Positions 41,862-51,262 of a stretch of DNA of 64,000 nt are shown here, piece by piece; positions within the stretch are counted from its first letter, which is position 1; every line of letters begins with the position of its first letter. The notes below the pieces were generated by a model. It did not search any database, was not told where the DNA came from, and saw nothing but the letters and a program-made list of their open reading frames with translations. Made by a program: the position numbers and the translations under genes. This DNA is from Streptomyces sp. NBC_01214 (GTDB lineage Bacteria; Actinomycetota; Actinomycetes; Streptomycetales; Streptomycetaceae). The DNA lies in contig NZ_JAPEOS010000003.1 in NCBI RefSeq assembly GCF_026340975.1, positions 1,674,001 through 1,738,000 on the forward strand. The letters run 5' to 3'.

Positions 41862-42117
41862 CCTCCAAGTGAAACATGTGTTCGATTTATTGTGCGAGTG
41901 CCACGCTTCAGTCATCGGTCGTAGGTGAGGTCGGGTAGCCGGAGACCGTTGCTGATCTCCGGCCCCTCAGAATCGGACGTGCACCTTTCAGTGCATCCGG
42001 CGCAAGCACATGGCACGGCCACCCTCTTTTCAGGCAAGGCGGCCTTCGCCGGGGCTCTTCTGACAACACAACGCAATCGACGGGTCCCCATGAAGCGGTG
42101 GACCATGAACGGGAACG

Positions 42118-42408
42118 ATGAACATCGTCTATTGGATCGTCGGGGGACTGCTCGCGCTCTTCTACTTCTACGCAGGCACACTGAAGGTGATCCGCAGCCG
42201 CGATCAACTCCGCCCGATGATGACCTGGGTCGCCCGCATACCCCTGCCCGCCCCCAGGGCACTCGCGCCGGCCGCGGCCATCGGTTTCGCACTCCTGCAA
42301 ATCGGCGCGATCACCCTCCACATGAGCGGCCAAGACCGCCGGATCGCACTCAACACCGGACTCATCGTGGCCACAGCCGTGACCATCTGGCTGGCCGTCC
42401 AGCTGTGA
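42118..42408 (+). CDS. DoxX-like membrane protein, internally shortened
   Basis: The product is 96 residues. The first segment (MNIVYWIVGGLLALFYFYAG with TLKVIRSRDQLRPMM) and the end (AAAIGFALLQIGAITLHMSG, ALNTGLIVATAVTIWLAVQL) match DoxX-like proteins. Those normally have about 120 residues and four membrane segments; here about 25-30 residues covering segment 2 appear to be missing after VARIPLPAPR, leaving three. The deletion is in frame. It may be non-functional. Confidence 0.7.
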   Translation: MNIVYWIVGGLLALFYFYAGTLKVIRSRDQLRPMMTWVARIPLPAPRALAPAAAIGFALLQIGAITLHMSGQDRRIALNTGLIVATAVTIWLAVQL

Positions 42409-42997
42409 ACAAGCACAGGCTTCGACCGGGAAGTGCGGCTGCCAGGCCCGTCGCTCTCTCCTACACCAGGCGCTCCTTCGGTCCGAGTTGGGCGTCGAGG
42501 AGTGCCCACCAGGTGTGACCGTCCCCTCCGGGGCCGTCCCGGCGAGAGCCCGCGGTCCGCACTCACACTGCGCCTCCAGACGCGCGGTTTGCGGCAGGCG
42601 CGTAGGTCACACGGCGGAGGCGTGGGTGTCGGCGACGGGGATGAGGTGGACGACGCCGTGGTCGATGAGGTCGTCGACCACGGCGGACCAGTCCAGGGCC
42701 GGCGTGCCGGCCCCGCACCCGCCAACCGCCGACCCGGCGGGGACATCAAGCGGTAGCACGGGCCGCTGACCGACTGATTGAACATCCCCAACTCGGCGGC
42801 CGAACCAACGCACTCCACACCAGGGGGCATCCGACTGCCCGACCGCGCCCGGCTTGCCGTCGTGGCTATGTATGCGAACGGCGAGCACGACGCGGCCCCC
42901 CGAGTCGTCCGATGGCCGACGGCAGTCACAACCGGGTGCAGGACTGCAGATTGGACGATGTGCGCCGTCCTGATGGGCGCCAGGGGCGACTACCGCG
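42409..42997. other. Intergenic or decayed sequence
   Basis: A minus-strand frame ending at 42,607 has a natural tail (DWSAVVDDLIDHGVVHLIPV with ADTHASAV) but no complete gene. Otherwise nothing recognised. Confidence 0.4.
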
Positions 42998-43369
42998 CTA
43001 TTTCGCGCTGCGCGGTGGCAGCCGCCGTGTGATCCGGTCGAACAGCTCGGTCAGAGGCTCGCCGAGGTCCCGGCCGAACTCGGTCAGCCCGTAGGTGACC
43101 TGGGGCGGCGTTGTCGGCTCGACCTCCCGCCAGACCAGGCCGTCCTGGACCAGCGTGCGCAGGGTCTGGGCGAGCATCTTCTCGCTGATGCCGTGGATGC
43201 TCTCGCGCAGCTCGTAGAACCGGAGGTCGTTGCTGCGCAAGGAGATCAGCACCCAGATGCCCCACCTGCTGGTCACGTGGTCGACCACACTGCGCGCTGG
43301 ACAGTCCGTGTGAAACACGTCATACCGCTGCACCGGCCCGACATGGTTGAGCTGCGCGCTTTCCGTCAT
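42998..43369 (-). CDS. HxlR-family regulator
   Basis: The product is 123 residues. The core has VFHTDCPARSVVDHVTSRWG with IWVLISLRSNDLRFYELRES, IHGISEKMLAQTLRTLVQDG and the wing VEPTTPPQVTYGLTEFGRDL. The single Cys near the N-terminus (TDCPAR) is the redox- or ligand-sensing Cys of many HxlR proteins. Divergent from the NAD(P)H-binding protein at 43,461, the common arrangement for HxlR and quinone-oxidoreductase-type genes. TACC-CAGA-GGTA at 43,380-43,391 lies just upstream. Confidence 0.92.
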   Translation of the reverse strand: MTESAQLNHVGPVQRYDVFHTDCPARSVVDHVTSRWGIWVLISLRSNDLRFYELRESIHGISEKMLAQTLRTLVQDGLVWREVEPTTPPQVTYGLTEFGRDLGEPLTELFDRITRRLPPRSAK

Positions 43370-43460
43370 GGGATGAGCTTACCCAGAGGTATGTCCTTAC
43401 CAATAGTTAGCCCGGCTCCTAGCGTCAAGGCCAAAGAGGACTTCCGACTAGGAGCTGATC

Positions 43461-44300
43461 ATGATCGTGGTTACCGGGGCTACCGGGAACATCGGCCGAC
43501 CGTTGACGCAGGCGCTGGCGGAGGCGGGCCAGAAGGTGACGGCTGTCTCGCGGCATACGGCGCCGGTGCCGGACGGGGTCCGGCACGTGGTGGCCGACCT
43601 GGCCGAGCCGGCCGGCCTCAGGCCTGCGCTGGCCGGGGCGGAGTCGTTGTTCCTGCTGCTGTCCGGCGATCTGCACTCCGCCGGAGCCAGCCCTGCCGAC
43701 ATCATCGGCGAAGCTGCGGCTAGCGGGGTCCGCCGGGTCGTCCTGCTCTCCACGTTGGGCGTGGTTACCAGGCCCTTCGGCCCGACGCGGATCGCGATGC
43801 GGGCGCTGGAGGACACGGTGCGCACGTCTGGCATGGAGTGGGCCGTCCTGCGGCCGGGCGGCTTCGCCTCCAACGCCCTGTGGTGGGCCGAGTCCGTCCG
43901 CGCACAAAGGGTCGTCGCCGCGCCCTTCGGCGACATCGGGGTGCCGATCATCGACCCGGCGGACATCGCCGCGGTGGCGGCGGACTGCCTGCTGGATGAC
44001 CGGCACACCGGCAGCGTGTACGAGCTGACCGGCCCGAAGGTCATCACTCCCCGCCAACAGGCACAGGCCATCGCCACCGCGCTGGGCTCACCGGTGAGGT
44101 TCCACGAACTCACCCGTGACGAAGCCAAGACCGCCATGACTCAGAGCATGCCGGCGGAGCTCGCCGAGGACACTCTGGACATCCTCGGTTCCCCGAGCCC
44201 GGCCGAACTGCGCGTCAGCCCGGACGTCCAGCAGGTCCTCCGCCGCGCCCCGCGCCCCTTCGCAGACTGGGCCGCCCGCAATGCCGCCGCGTTTCGCTGA
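43461..44300 (+). CDS. NmrA/SDR-like NAD(P)H-binding protein
   Basis: The product is 279 residues with AGGAG upstream. Nucleotide-binding start MIVVTGATGNIGRPLTQALA with EAGQKVTAVSRH, then VLLSTLGVV, LEDTVRTSGMEWAVLRPGGF and FGDIGVPIIDPADIAAVAAD. The YELTGPKVITPRQQAQAIAT block is the NmrA-like C-terminal part. Related proteins are QorB-like quinone reductases or redox sensors. Regulated by the divergent HxlR protein (inference). Confidence 0.9.
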   Translation: MIVVTGATGNIGRPLTQALAEAGQKVTAVSRHTAPVPDGVRHVVADLAEPAGLRPALAGAESLFLLLSGDLHSAGASPADIIGEAAASGVRRVVLLSTLGVVTRPFGPTRIAMRALEDTVRTSGMEWAVLRPGGFASNALWWAESVRAQRVVAAPFGDIGVPIIDPADIAAVAADCLLDDRHTGSVYELTGPKVITPRQQAQAIATALGSPVRFHELTRDEAKTAMTQSMPAELAEDTLDILGSPSPAELRVSPDVQQVLRRAPRPFADWAARNAAAFR

Positions 44301-44817
44301 CGCTGATCAGCGCTGCTGAACTGCTGTTCTTGCCCGGCGATCCAACAGCCGCAATACGCACCGGTTCCCGCTGGAGGACCCCCACCTGCTCCTCGCCGAC
44401 GACGCCGCAGGCGAGGACCGTCTGGCCGGTTGGACCACCGACGAGGACGCCGACACCCTCGCCGCAATGCCTGCGGACGCGTACGGGCTGACCGTCAAGC
44501 ACCGAGCCGCGCCCGGCATGCCGCCATGCGCCGTCCTCGGCGAGGCACGCGTGGTCGTGGTCGACCGGTTCCGGTCGGGGTCGGGAGGTCCGCGGTTGAC
44601 GCCGACGTGGCCGGCCGGCCTGCGCGGTACCGCTGGGGCGGGGCCGGGGGGTCCGTCCCAGCGTCGCCCGTGTCAGACCGGGCGAGGCGTGCCGCGTGCA
44701 CGCGGCACGCTTGCGGCAGCGTGGGGCCCGTCGTTTGGCGTGCCTAACATGGCATCGCCCGCCAGAAAGATCGCCGGCAGCGGCCGCCCAGGTGTCCGCG
44801 GGACACGCCGCGGACGG
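44301..44817. other. Intergenic with a possible gene remnant
   Basis: A plus-strand frame from about 44,360 reads RFPLEDPHLLLADDAAGEDR then WTTDEDADTLAAMPADA and then degenerates. It has no start signal and no recognised family. Confidence 0.35.
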
Positions 44818-46128
44818 TCAGTCAGCGATGATCACCTGGTAGGGCTCACGGTCGAGGATGCGGGCAGACGTCGTAGCGTTGCCGAGTTCGCTTCCCGCCG
44901 CCCCGTTCTGGCTCCCCGTGACGTGGGAGCGCACGCAGATGGCGGTGGCCTTGTCGCCCCGCAAGATCCTGACGTTCGCGACGTCCCACACGCCGCCTAC
45001 CTGCTGAGGGAGGATGTCGACGCACATGGACCCGGGTTTGCCTCCTTCCACGGACAGGGCGAAGGGGAACTCGTCACACTGGTCATCCGGAACCAGAAGG
45101 TTGTCCCTCACGAATCTGGGGGCGTAGTCGCAGGTGATGGCGCTCTTCTGTTTCCGGTCCCCTGTGCCGTCGCGGTGCAGGGGATGCTCCTCGGTGCCGT
45201 AGTTGTTGGTGGGGTTGCTCAGGTTCTTCTGTGCCCATTCGTAGGTGACGGCGGCGGCCCCATGGAGCGACTTGCGGAACGTCACATCGGCCATGTGCCC
45301 TTCCACGATGCAGCCGGGCCAGCTGGTGACCTGCGCGTCACAGCGCAGGGAGGGGCCGAGATGGTTCACGTTGTTCGGGGGTTGGGGTATGCCGCCGCCG
45401 AGGATTCTTCCGTCCAAGTGGTAAGAGGGCTGGATGTGCGGTGCCTTGCTGCCCTTGCCGACAGGAGAGCTGTAGCTGAGTACACCGTCGCTCCTGCCCA
45501 TGCCATCTTCGCGCAGTATCACGGCCGAGCCGCCCCAGGCGGGTCCCTCAGTAGTGCATATTCCGCTGCAGGTGGAGCTGACGGCTAGCGTCACGCCGTC
45601 AGGCATGTTCTCCATCTTGATGGCCTCGACCACGACCTTCTCCTTCCAGGCCGCGTTCGGGGTCTCCTTGATTCCGGAGCTGATGAGGAACCCCACGATG
45701 GCTTCGCCCACGGGCCTACTGTCCGCACCGAGGCGTGTGTATCTGGCTGCGCCGCGTACGCAGTAGGCGAGGCGGTTGGAGACGATCGCGTCGGGGGACT
45801 TATCGGCGCAGAGCTCTTCCGGGGTGCGGCCGTCGTGTTGGCCGCCGCCGGGGCCGGCGGCCCGGGCCGTGGACGTGGCCGGTGCGGCCTTGTGGGTCAT
45901 GCGGGAGACGACCCGGGCGGGGGCGGGTCCTACCTCGAGGCAGGACCACGCCATGCCACGGCGCTGGGGCTCGGAGCCGGGCGCGGTCGCCGTACACGTG
46001 CCGTGGCCCTTGGGGGCCGCCCGGCTCGTAGCAGGGGCGGCGACGGCCGGTGAGCCGGTCAGGGCGAGCAGCGTCGCGGTTAGCGCGAGTGAGGCAAGCA
46101 CCGCCAGGAGTGATCGCAGGCGTTTCAA
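44818..46128 (-). CDS. Secreted protein with NucA/NucB-type nuclease domain
   Basis: The product is 436 residues. The signal peptide is KRLRSLLAVLASLALTATLL to AVAAPATSRA. A middle beta-rich region (about 100-310) has no assigned family. Near residues 335-360 the DNase signature appears: CDYAPRFVRDNLLVPDDQCD with EFPFALSVEGG, as in NucA/NucB non-specific extracellular deoxyribonucleases. Ten or more Cys fit an extracellular, disulfide-stabilised protein. It is divergent from another secreted protein at 46,339, with about 210 bases between starts. Confidence 0.8.
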   Translation of the reverse strand: MKRLRSLLAVLASLALTATLLALTGSPAVAAPATSRAAPKGHGTCTATAPGSEPQRRGMAWSCLEVGPAPARVVSRMTHKAAPATSTARAAGPGGGQHDGRTPEELCADKSPDAIVSNRLAYCVRGAARYTRLGADSRPVGEAIVGFLISSGIKETPNAAWKEKVVVEAIKMENMPDGVTLAVSSTCSGICTTEGPAWGGSAVILREDGMGRSDGVLSYSSPVGKGSKAPHIQPSYHLDGRILGGGIPQPPNNVNHLGPSLRCDAQVTSWPGCIVEGHMADVTFRKSLHGAAAVTYEWAQKNLSNPTNNYGTEEHPLHRDGTGDRKQKSAITCDYAPRFVRDNLLVPDDQCDEFPFALSVEGGKPGSMCVDILPQQVGGVWDVANVRILRGDKATAICVRSHVTGSQNGAAGSELGNATTSARILDREPYQVIIAD

Positions 46129-46338
46129 CAGGCTTTCCCTCGGGTCGAGTTGACATGATCTGGTCCAATCGGGGACCGAATCCGCACGCTACAGCCCGCA
46201 CCAGCGGCGAGACCCCCTACTGATTGTTTGCGGCTCATTGTGATCTCCCGCCGCTCCCCGTTGGTGAACTACTGTCAGCCGGGCCCCAGCGACCGACCAC
46301 CCGCCCAACCGACCCGGAGAAGCAGGGGGAAGACAACA

Positions 46339-47619
46339 ATGCGCCGCAAAAACCCAGCTGGCCGAATACGCGGATCCATCACCGCCGCCGTGAGCGCCGC
46401 TGCCGCGCTCACCACCATGGGCCTTGCCGCCGCCCAACCGGCCACCGCCCAATCAACCACCACCACTGCGGCCTCGTCCGTCGCCGCTGGGCAGGCATGC
46501 ACGACGGCCGACCTCGGCAAGCGCCACCCCTTCATCAAGACCAGCGAAGTCGCCCCCACCGTGACCCACTTCAAGGGCTGGTACGTCACCCAGGGCACGA
46601 CCGGAAGTCACTCCGTCACCACCAGCACGCAGACCACCATCTCGGTCTCGGTGGGCCTCAACGCCAACATCCAGGGCAGCTTCGCCGTCGAGGCCCTCGG
46701 CAGCGTAGGCGCGGCTCTGGGCCTCAACGTGCAGGTCGACTACTCCTCCACGTCCAGCGTGTCCGACACGGTGAACTGGAGCTTCTACCAGCCCGGCTAC
46801 TACGGCGTGTACAAGGGCACCAAGAAGGTCACCGGCACCTACGGCAGCCTCAACTGCAACCGCGTTCAACAGAACGACGGCAGTTGGGCGCTGAAGTGGA
46901 TCGAAGGGGCCGACACCGGCAGTTACACCACCTACACCGCTCTCGAAGAAGGTGCGGTGCGCTGCGAGGACAAGGTCCCCGCCAACAGCATCATGGCCAA
47001 GGCCCAGGGCCTCCTCGACTGCGGCTCCGCCACCGCCGCAGCGAAGCACCCGGCCGGGCCGGTCTCCTCGGCGAAGGCCGACGAGGCCCGGCACGAAGCA
47101 GAGAACGCCGCCAAGGCCGAGAAGAGCGGGAAAGCCACCGCGAGCCCGGCCCCCGCCACGCGGGCCACCCTGGACTGCCAACCCGCCGTCTACCGGATCC
47201 ACGTCCCCGGCAAGCCCTTGAACTGGAGCGCACCGCTCCTGGCCAACGACGGCATCCGCCTGCGCGAATCGAACTTCTTCAGCGCCCACCTCGACAACTG
47301 GCGGCTGTGCAACGTGACGGAACGCAACGGGGTCATCGAGGCGTCCCTGTGGAACTGGGGCAACGGCGGATGCGCGACCATCCCCGCGAACATCGCCAAC
47401 CAGGAACAGGCCTACCTGACGACGGCCACCTGCGGGGAGGACGACCTCCAGCGGTTCTACATCTACCGCGACGTGCCCGGCAGCTCGAAGATCGGTGTGC
47501 AAAACAAGTACACAGGCTCCATGTTGGGCCACGATCGTTACGCGGACGGGGAGTTGATCCGCCAGTACTCCAGCGGCAGGCAGGACGGCACGGGTACGTA
47601 CGACCTGGTGAAGGTCTGA
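46339..47619 (+). CDS. Secreted two-domain protein, possible beta-pore plus trefoil
   Basis: The product is 426 residues. The signal peptide ends near ATAQS. Residues about 55-195 are Thr/Ser/Val-rich with alternating polarity (VTTSTQTTISVSVGLNANIQ, GAALGLNVQVDYSSTSSVSD with TVNWSFYQPGYYGVYKGTKK), the pattern of amphipathic beta-hairpins in aerolysin-like proteins. A charged Ala/Glu/Lys linker (about 235-280) leads to a C-terminal domain with YRIHVPGKPLNWSAPL, WNWGNGGCATIPAN and YTGSMLGHDR, which could be a beta-trefoil. No family was recognised with certainty, so the pore-forming idea is inference. Confidence 0.6.
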   Translation: MRRKNPAGRIRGSITAAVSAAAALTTMGLAAAQPATAQSTTTTAASSVAAGQACTTADLGKRHPFIKTSEVAPTVTHFKGWYVTQGTTGSHSVTTSTQTTISVSVGLNANIQGSFAVEALGSVGAALGLNVQVDYSSTSSVSDTVNWSFYQPGYYGVYKGTKKVTGTYGSLNCNRVQQNDGSWALKWIEGADTGSYTTYTALEEGAVRCEDKVPANSIMAKAQGLLDCGSATAAAKHPAGPVSSAKADEARHEAENAAKAEKSGKATASPAPATRATLDCQPAVYRIHVPGKPLNWSAPLLANDGIRLRESNFFSAHLDNWRLCNVTERNGVIEASLWNWGNGGCATIPANIANQEQAYLTTATCGEDDLQRFYIYRDVPGSSKIGVQNKYTGSMLGHDRYADGELIRQYSSGRQDGTGTYDLVKV

Positions 47620-47977
47620 ATCTTCCGCGCCTACGCGGTTCGCTCCGGCCCACTGCCACCGAATCTCGCACTCAGGTCACTAGCCGCGCCCGAGGGTTCC
47701 CGTACGGCCCGCACGGCCCGTGCGGCCCGTAAACCGGGGGTGCCGCCGTTGGCGCCACCCCCGGCTCGTCTCCAGAGCGCACAGTCGCCGTGCAGGGTGG
47801 GCGCGCGGCGGGCCATCGTGACGCACAGACGTCATACCCGCTGGTAGAGCCCGAAACTGCATCGGCTGCACGTCACGGCTGGACCCTTGCTGAGCTCTGA
47901 CAGGCGATCTTGACCGTTTGCCAGGGGATCTCGAATGACGAGAGGTTTCTGCCACGGTCGTGACCGGTGACGGGCTG
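47620..47977. other. Intergenic
   Basis: No gene seen. GGCCCGCACGGCCCGTGCGG (about 47,706-47,725) is palindromic, and a hairpin at 47,734-47,764 may be a terminator. Confidence 0.5.
47734..47764. terminator. Possible terminator hairpin
   Basis: CCGGGGGTG pairs with CACCCCCGG; the loop region CCGCCGTTGGCG can extend the pairing. It is 115 bases after the secreted-protein gene. Confidence 0.5.
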
Positions 47978-49168
47978 TCAGCGGCCCCGGCCCGTTGGTT
48001 CGGCTGTTTCGGCGCGCACGCTCAGCAGGTGGTGGATGTCGGATAGGCGGCCCCAGCCAGGGCTGTATCTGTTCTTGATGCCGGAGCGGATCTTGTCGAG
48101 GGCGGTCAGGCCGCGTTCGTCGTCGCGCAGGGCGAGTCCCGCAGCGGCTTCGAGCCTGGCGTCGAAGTACGGGTCCGCCAAGTGCGCGGCGAAGACGGCG
48201 CGCAGTTCCGGGGTGTCGAGGGCGGATGTGGCGAGTCTACTGAGCGCGTTCGTTCGGGTCGTCGGCGTGGAGTCGTCGGCCAGGCGAGTCAGGGCTGCGA
48301 GGGCTTCCTCATGCTTGGGCGTGTTGGTGTGGAGCATCACGGAGACGGTCCTCCGGACCCGCGGGTCGGGGTGATCGGCGTGGGCCAGGATCGCCGGGAC
48401 CATGTCGACGGAGGAGTAGGAGTTGAAGGCGGCGATGACGATGGCGAGGGTGCGCGGGTCCTGCTCGCTGTCCAGCAGCGGGCGCAGGAAGTCCTCCGCC
48501 TCGCGGGCGAAGGGGAGTTCGGCGTCGTGCTCCTGCTCCACGTCGACGCTGAACCCGATCGCCAGATACTCCATCGTGTCGAGGCCGAAGCGCCTGCGGT
48601 CGAGGTTTGATGTGTCCTGCGCGGCTTCGAGGGCCCAGTCGAAGGTCTCACGGCTGGTCCGGAGTCCCAGGCGGAAGACCGAGGTGAGCCAGTCGTCATG
48701 GTCGGGGTCGGCGTGCACCAGGGCGCGGGCCATCAGCTCGTCCGGCGAGTGGTGGACGCCCAGTTCGGCTTCCAGATCGGTGATGACCGCCCAGTGCGCG
48801 GGCGGCGGCTCGCTCCCGGCCCCCACCCCGGACGCGAGGGCTTCCTGCGCGGTGCGCAGCGCCCGCCGGTGCGGACTGTCGCTGCTCAGCGGGTCGCGGC
48901 TGCGGGACAGCAGGGCTCGCAGCACCCAGTACCGGCCGTTCTCCGCTGCCCATGTCACGGGGTCCACGCCGTCGTCCCAGGGACGGGTCACATCCACGTT
49001 CCAGACCAGATAATCGACGACCACCTCGCGTCCGGCCCTCGCGGCAGCGGCCAGCAAGGCCACGGCATCATCGCCGGCCAGGTCGTCCGCGGTGGCGTCA
49101 AAAAGGAGTTCGAGCGCCGCGCCGTCGTCTTCACGTTCGATAGCAGCCAGCAGTGAGGGCAGATCCAC
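47978..49168 (-). CDS. HEAT-repeat protein
   Basis: The product is about 396 residues. The N-terminal part (LPSLLAAIEREDDGAALELL, REVVVDYLVWNVDVTRPWDD) is ankyrin/HEAT-like. The second half has clear helical repeats: LAIVIAAFNSYSSVDMVPAI with LAHADHPDPRVRRTVSVML, LTRLADDSTPTTRTNALSRL and LADPYFDARLEAAAGLALRD. Such proteins are cytoplasmic scaffolds of unknown role and common in Streptomyces. The start is uncertain: GTG 49,168 (chosen, gives the family-like DLPSLL start) or GTG 49,189. Confidence 0.75.
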   Translation of the reverse strand: MDLPSLLAAIEREDDGAALELLFDATADDLAGDDAVALLAAAARAGREVVVDYLVWNVDVTRPWDDGVDPVTWAAENGRYWVLRALLSRSRDPLSSDSPHRRALRTAQEALASGVGAGSEPPPAHWAVITDLEAELGVHHSPDELMARALVHADPDHDDWLTSVFRLGLRTSRETFDWALEAAQDTSNLDRRRFGLDTMEYLAIGFSVDVEQEHDAELPFAREAEDFLRPLLDSEQDPRTLAIVIAAFNSYSSVDMVPAILAHADHPDPRVRRTVSVMLHTNTPKHEEALAALTRLADDSTPTTRTNALSRLATSALDTPELRAVFAAHLADPYFDARLEAAAGLALRDDERGLTALDKIRSGIKNRYSPGWGRLSDIHHLLSVRAETAEPTGRGR

Positions 49169-49700
49169 CGGCCCATCGTGCCTGCACACGGGACGGTGGC
49201 GCGAACGAATTTCGGCAAGCCCTAGATGTACTGATCACGAACGTTGTTGACGGGGCCGGGTCTTGATCATGGCGAAGACCTCCGGTGTGGTGGAGGTGTC
49301 TAGGCTCCACACCACACACGGAGGTCTTTGTGGCCCACCCAGCATCAGCCCGAGCCCCACCATGCTGCCGACGGTCCTGCGCTCCCGGTGCGCATGGGTT
49401 CGGCAGACGTCGTCGCGGTAGAGGCGTTGGGGTGGGGCGTCCCTGGCAACCGAGCCCCACAGGAGGCACAGAAGCGAACGCGGGCCATGTGTGCAGCGTC
49501 GCTCACCTGGCCCCGGCCATCCAGCTTCGTCCAGGTTCGCTGTCACCGGACAACGGCCTCATGGCTGCGTAGGTCAGAAGCAGGAACGGTTGTCGGTAGA
49601 TGGACCCCGCAGGCCACCCTGATCTACCTCGCCGACCACGTCGCCCCTGGACGGGCAACCCGCCTGCCCCGAGATCACCGCCCGTGATCTACTGCCGATC
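49169..49700. other. Intergenic with a long hairpin
   Basis: No gene is supported. An imperfect inverted repeat occupies 49,275-49,328. Confidence 0.5.
49275..49328. repeat. Imperfect inverted repeat
   Basis: AAGACCTCCG-GTGTGGTGGAG faces CTCCACACCACACACGGAGG-TCTT across a short loop (GTGTCTAGG). It could be a terminator for the HEAT gene region, a palindromic element or an insertion-sequence relic. Confidence 0.6.
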
Positions 49701-50351
49701 ATGCCGCTGCTGATGCTGGACCTCGACAACACCCTGGTCGACCGCGACGCTGCCTTCAGCGACGCCGTCACCGCACTCCTCACAGAGCACGCTCTGCCCG
49801 ACACGGACCTGACGTGGGTGATGACCCTCGACGCCAGCGGCTATACCGCCCGCCACGAGGTCGCCGCGGCCATGACCGACCGATACCGGGACAACGTGCC
49901 CGCCACGGCCATCCACGCCCTGCTCGACCGTGGCGCCGCCGATCGCGTCGTGCTGACGGACTCCTCCCGCGAAGCCCTGGACAAGGCGCAGGCTGACGGC
50001 TGGACCTGCGTGATCGTCACCAACGGCCGCACAACCCAGCAAGAAGCCAAGATCCGCCATACCGGACTCGACCAACTCGTCCAGGGCTGGGTGATCTCCG
50101 AGGCGGTCGGCCGCAAGAAGCCCGAACCGGAGATCTTCCACGCTGCCGCCGCTACCGTCGGAGTGCCCCTCACCGGCGCATGGGTCATCGGCGATTCCCC
50201 ACATGCCGACATCGCTGGCGCCAACGCGCTCGGGCTTCGAAGCATCTGGGTAGCCAACGGACAGGCATGGGCCCAGGACTCCTACCAACCCACCCATGTC
50301 GCCGAGGACGTCGCCACCGCGATCGACTACGTCATCAGCGCGGAGAGATAG
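49701..50351 (+). CDS. HAD-superfamily hydrolase
   Basis: The product is 216 residues. Motif I is MLDLDNTLVDRD (nucleophile Asp7, acid Asp9), motif II is CVIVTNGRTTQQEAK, motif III Lys lies in GRKKPEPEIFHAAAATVG and motif IV is WVIGDSPHADIAGANALGLR. The helical cap lies between motifs I and II. The family is the phosphoglycolate/haloacid-dehalogenase-like phosphatases; substrate unknown. Monocistronic by spacing. Confidence 0.92.
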   Translation: MPLLMLDLDNTLVDRDAAFSDAVTALLTEHALPDTDLTWVMTLDASGYTARHEVAAAMTDRYRDNVPATAIHALLDRGAADRVVLTDSSREALDKAQADGWTCVIVTNGRTTQQEAKIRHTGLDQLVQGWVISEAVGRKKPEPEIFHAAAATVGVPLTGAWVIGDSPHADIAGANALGLRSIWVANGQAWAQDSYQPTHVAEDVATAIDYVISAER

Positions 50352-50471
50352 GGCACGACCAACCCACTTCGACGTCTCCACCAGGCCGAACCCGTGAAAC
50401 CTTGCCGCCACCTCACACAAGTTCGATGGCCAGCCTCACACGGGCGTTCGGGCACACTGCGGGCCTGACGG

Positions 50472-50615
50472 ATGACGAAGGCTGATGTCCTGCCTGAGGC
50501 GATCGAGGCCTACCTGGGCGAAGACGACGCCCAGGACCTGGACTCGGACAACCCCTCCTGGACGCTGGTGGCCGCGCTGCGCAGGCCGAGGCCGAGCCGG
50601 GCCACACGGCCGTAG
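50472..50615 (+). CDS. Small acidic hypothetical ORF
   Basis: The frame encodes 47 residues: MTKADVLPEAIEAYLGEDDA followed by DLDSDNPSWTLVAALRR and a basic end. The acidic helix looks natural, but the C-terminus may be a truncated remnant. It lies 69 bases upstream of the Tpg-like gene on the same strand. Confidence 0.3.
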   Translation: MTKADVLPEAIEAYLGEDDAQDLDSDNPSWTLVAALRRPRPSRATRP

Positions 50616-50684
50616 CCGTAGAAAGAGCGGCGGTGCAGCCCGGCCCGGTCGGTGTGCGGCTGTGGAACGTGACGTAGGAAGGGA

Positions 50685-51212
50685 ATGCAGCTGGTGCGGG
50701 ACATCGATGACGCCTTGGACCGCGCCGACCGTGAAGGGTTCACGTGTGAGCCGCCCAAGACGTTGAAGGGACGGATCAACTTCTCGGTCAGGCAGCTGAA
50801 GTCGACCAAGGTCGTCGCTGAGGCGCTCGGGGTGAGTCAGCGGTCGGTGGAGTGCTACCGCAAGGGCGGCCGGAAGCCCCCACCGAAGGCCATCGCCGCC
50901 CGCATCGACACAGCAGTGCGGGCCCGCTGGCAGCCCGTGGTCCGCGGACGCCGCCGCAAACAGGCCGCCGCCAGCACCGCGAACACGGTGCAGGCGCGGG
51001 CTCGGTTCGGCTGCACGGCACCGGTCGGCACGACCGACGACGGTCACATGCGCCGCCTCACCGTCCACCTCCCACCAGCATGCGCGCAGCGCCTTTTCGA
51101 CGCCCGCGCGCAGGAAAGGCGTCAAGTAGACCGGCCTCATCCATCAGAGCGCGATCATGCACTTCGTAGACCCGGCCACCCGCAGCACTCAGAGCTGCCG
51201 CCTGCTCTTTGA
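50685..51212 (+). CDS. Telomere terminal-protein (Tpg)-like, C-terminus broken
   Basis: The first about 140 residues match the terminal protein Tpg of Streptomyces linear replicons: SVRQLKSTKVVAEALGVSQR with SVECYRKGG (HTH), IAARIDTAVRARWQPVVRGR, AAASTANTVQARARFGCTAP with VGTTDDGHMRRLTVHLPP and QRLFDARAQ. Tpg is covalently attached to chromosome ends and primes end-patching. After RLFDARAQ the sequence becomes Arg/His/Pro-rich and unlike Tpg, indicating a frameshift near 51,110. The usual upstream partner tap is absent. Probably a relic of a linear element. Confidence 0.75.
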   Translation: MQLVRDIDDALDRADREGFTCEPPKTLKGRINFSVRQLKSTKVVAEALGVSQRSVECYRKGGRKPPPKAIAARIDTAVRARWQPVVRGRRRKQAAASTANTVQARARFGCTAPVGTTDDGHMRRLTVHLPPACAQRLFDARAQERRQVDRPHPSERDHALRRPGHPQHSELPPAL

Positions 51213-51262
51213 ACTCGACCGCCTCGCGAGGCCTCGGTTCGGGCATCCAGGGTTGGCCGGTG

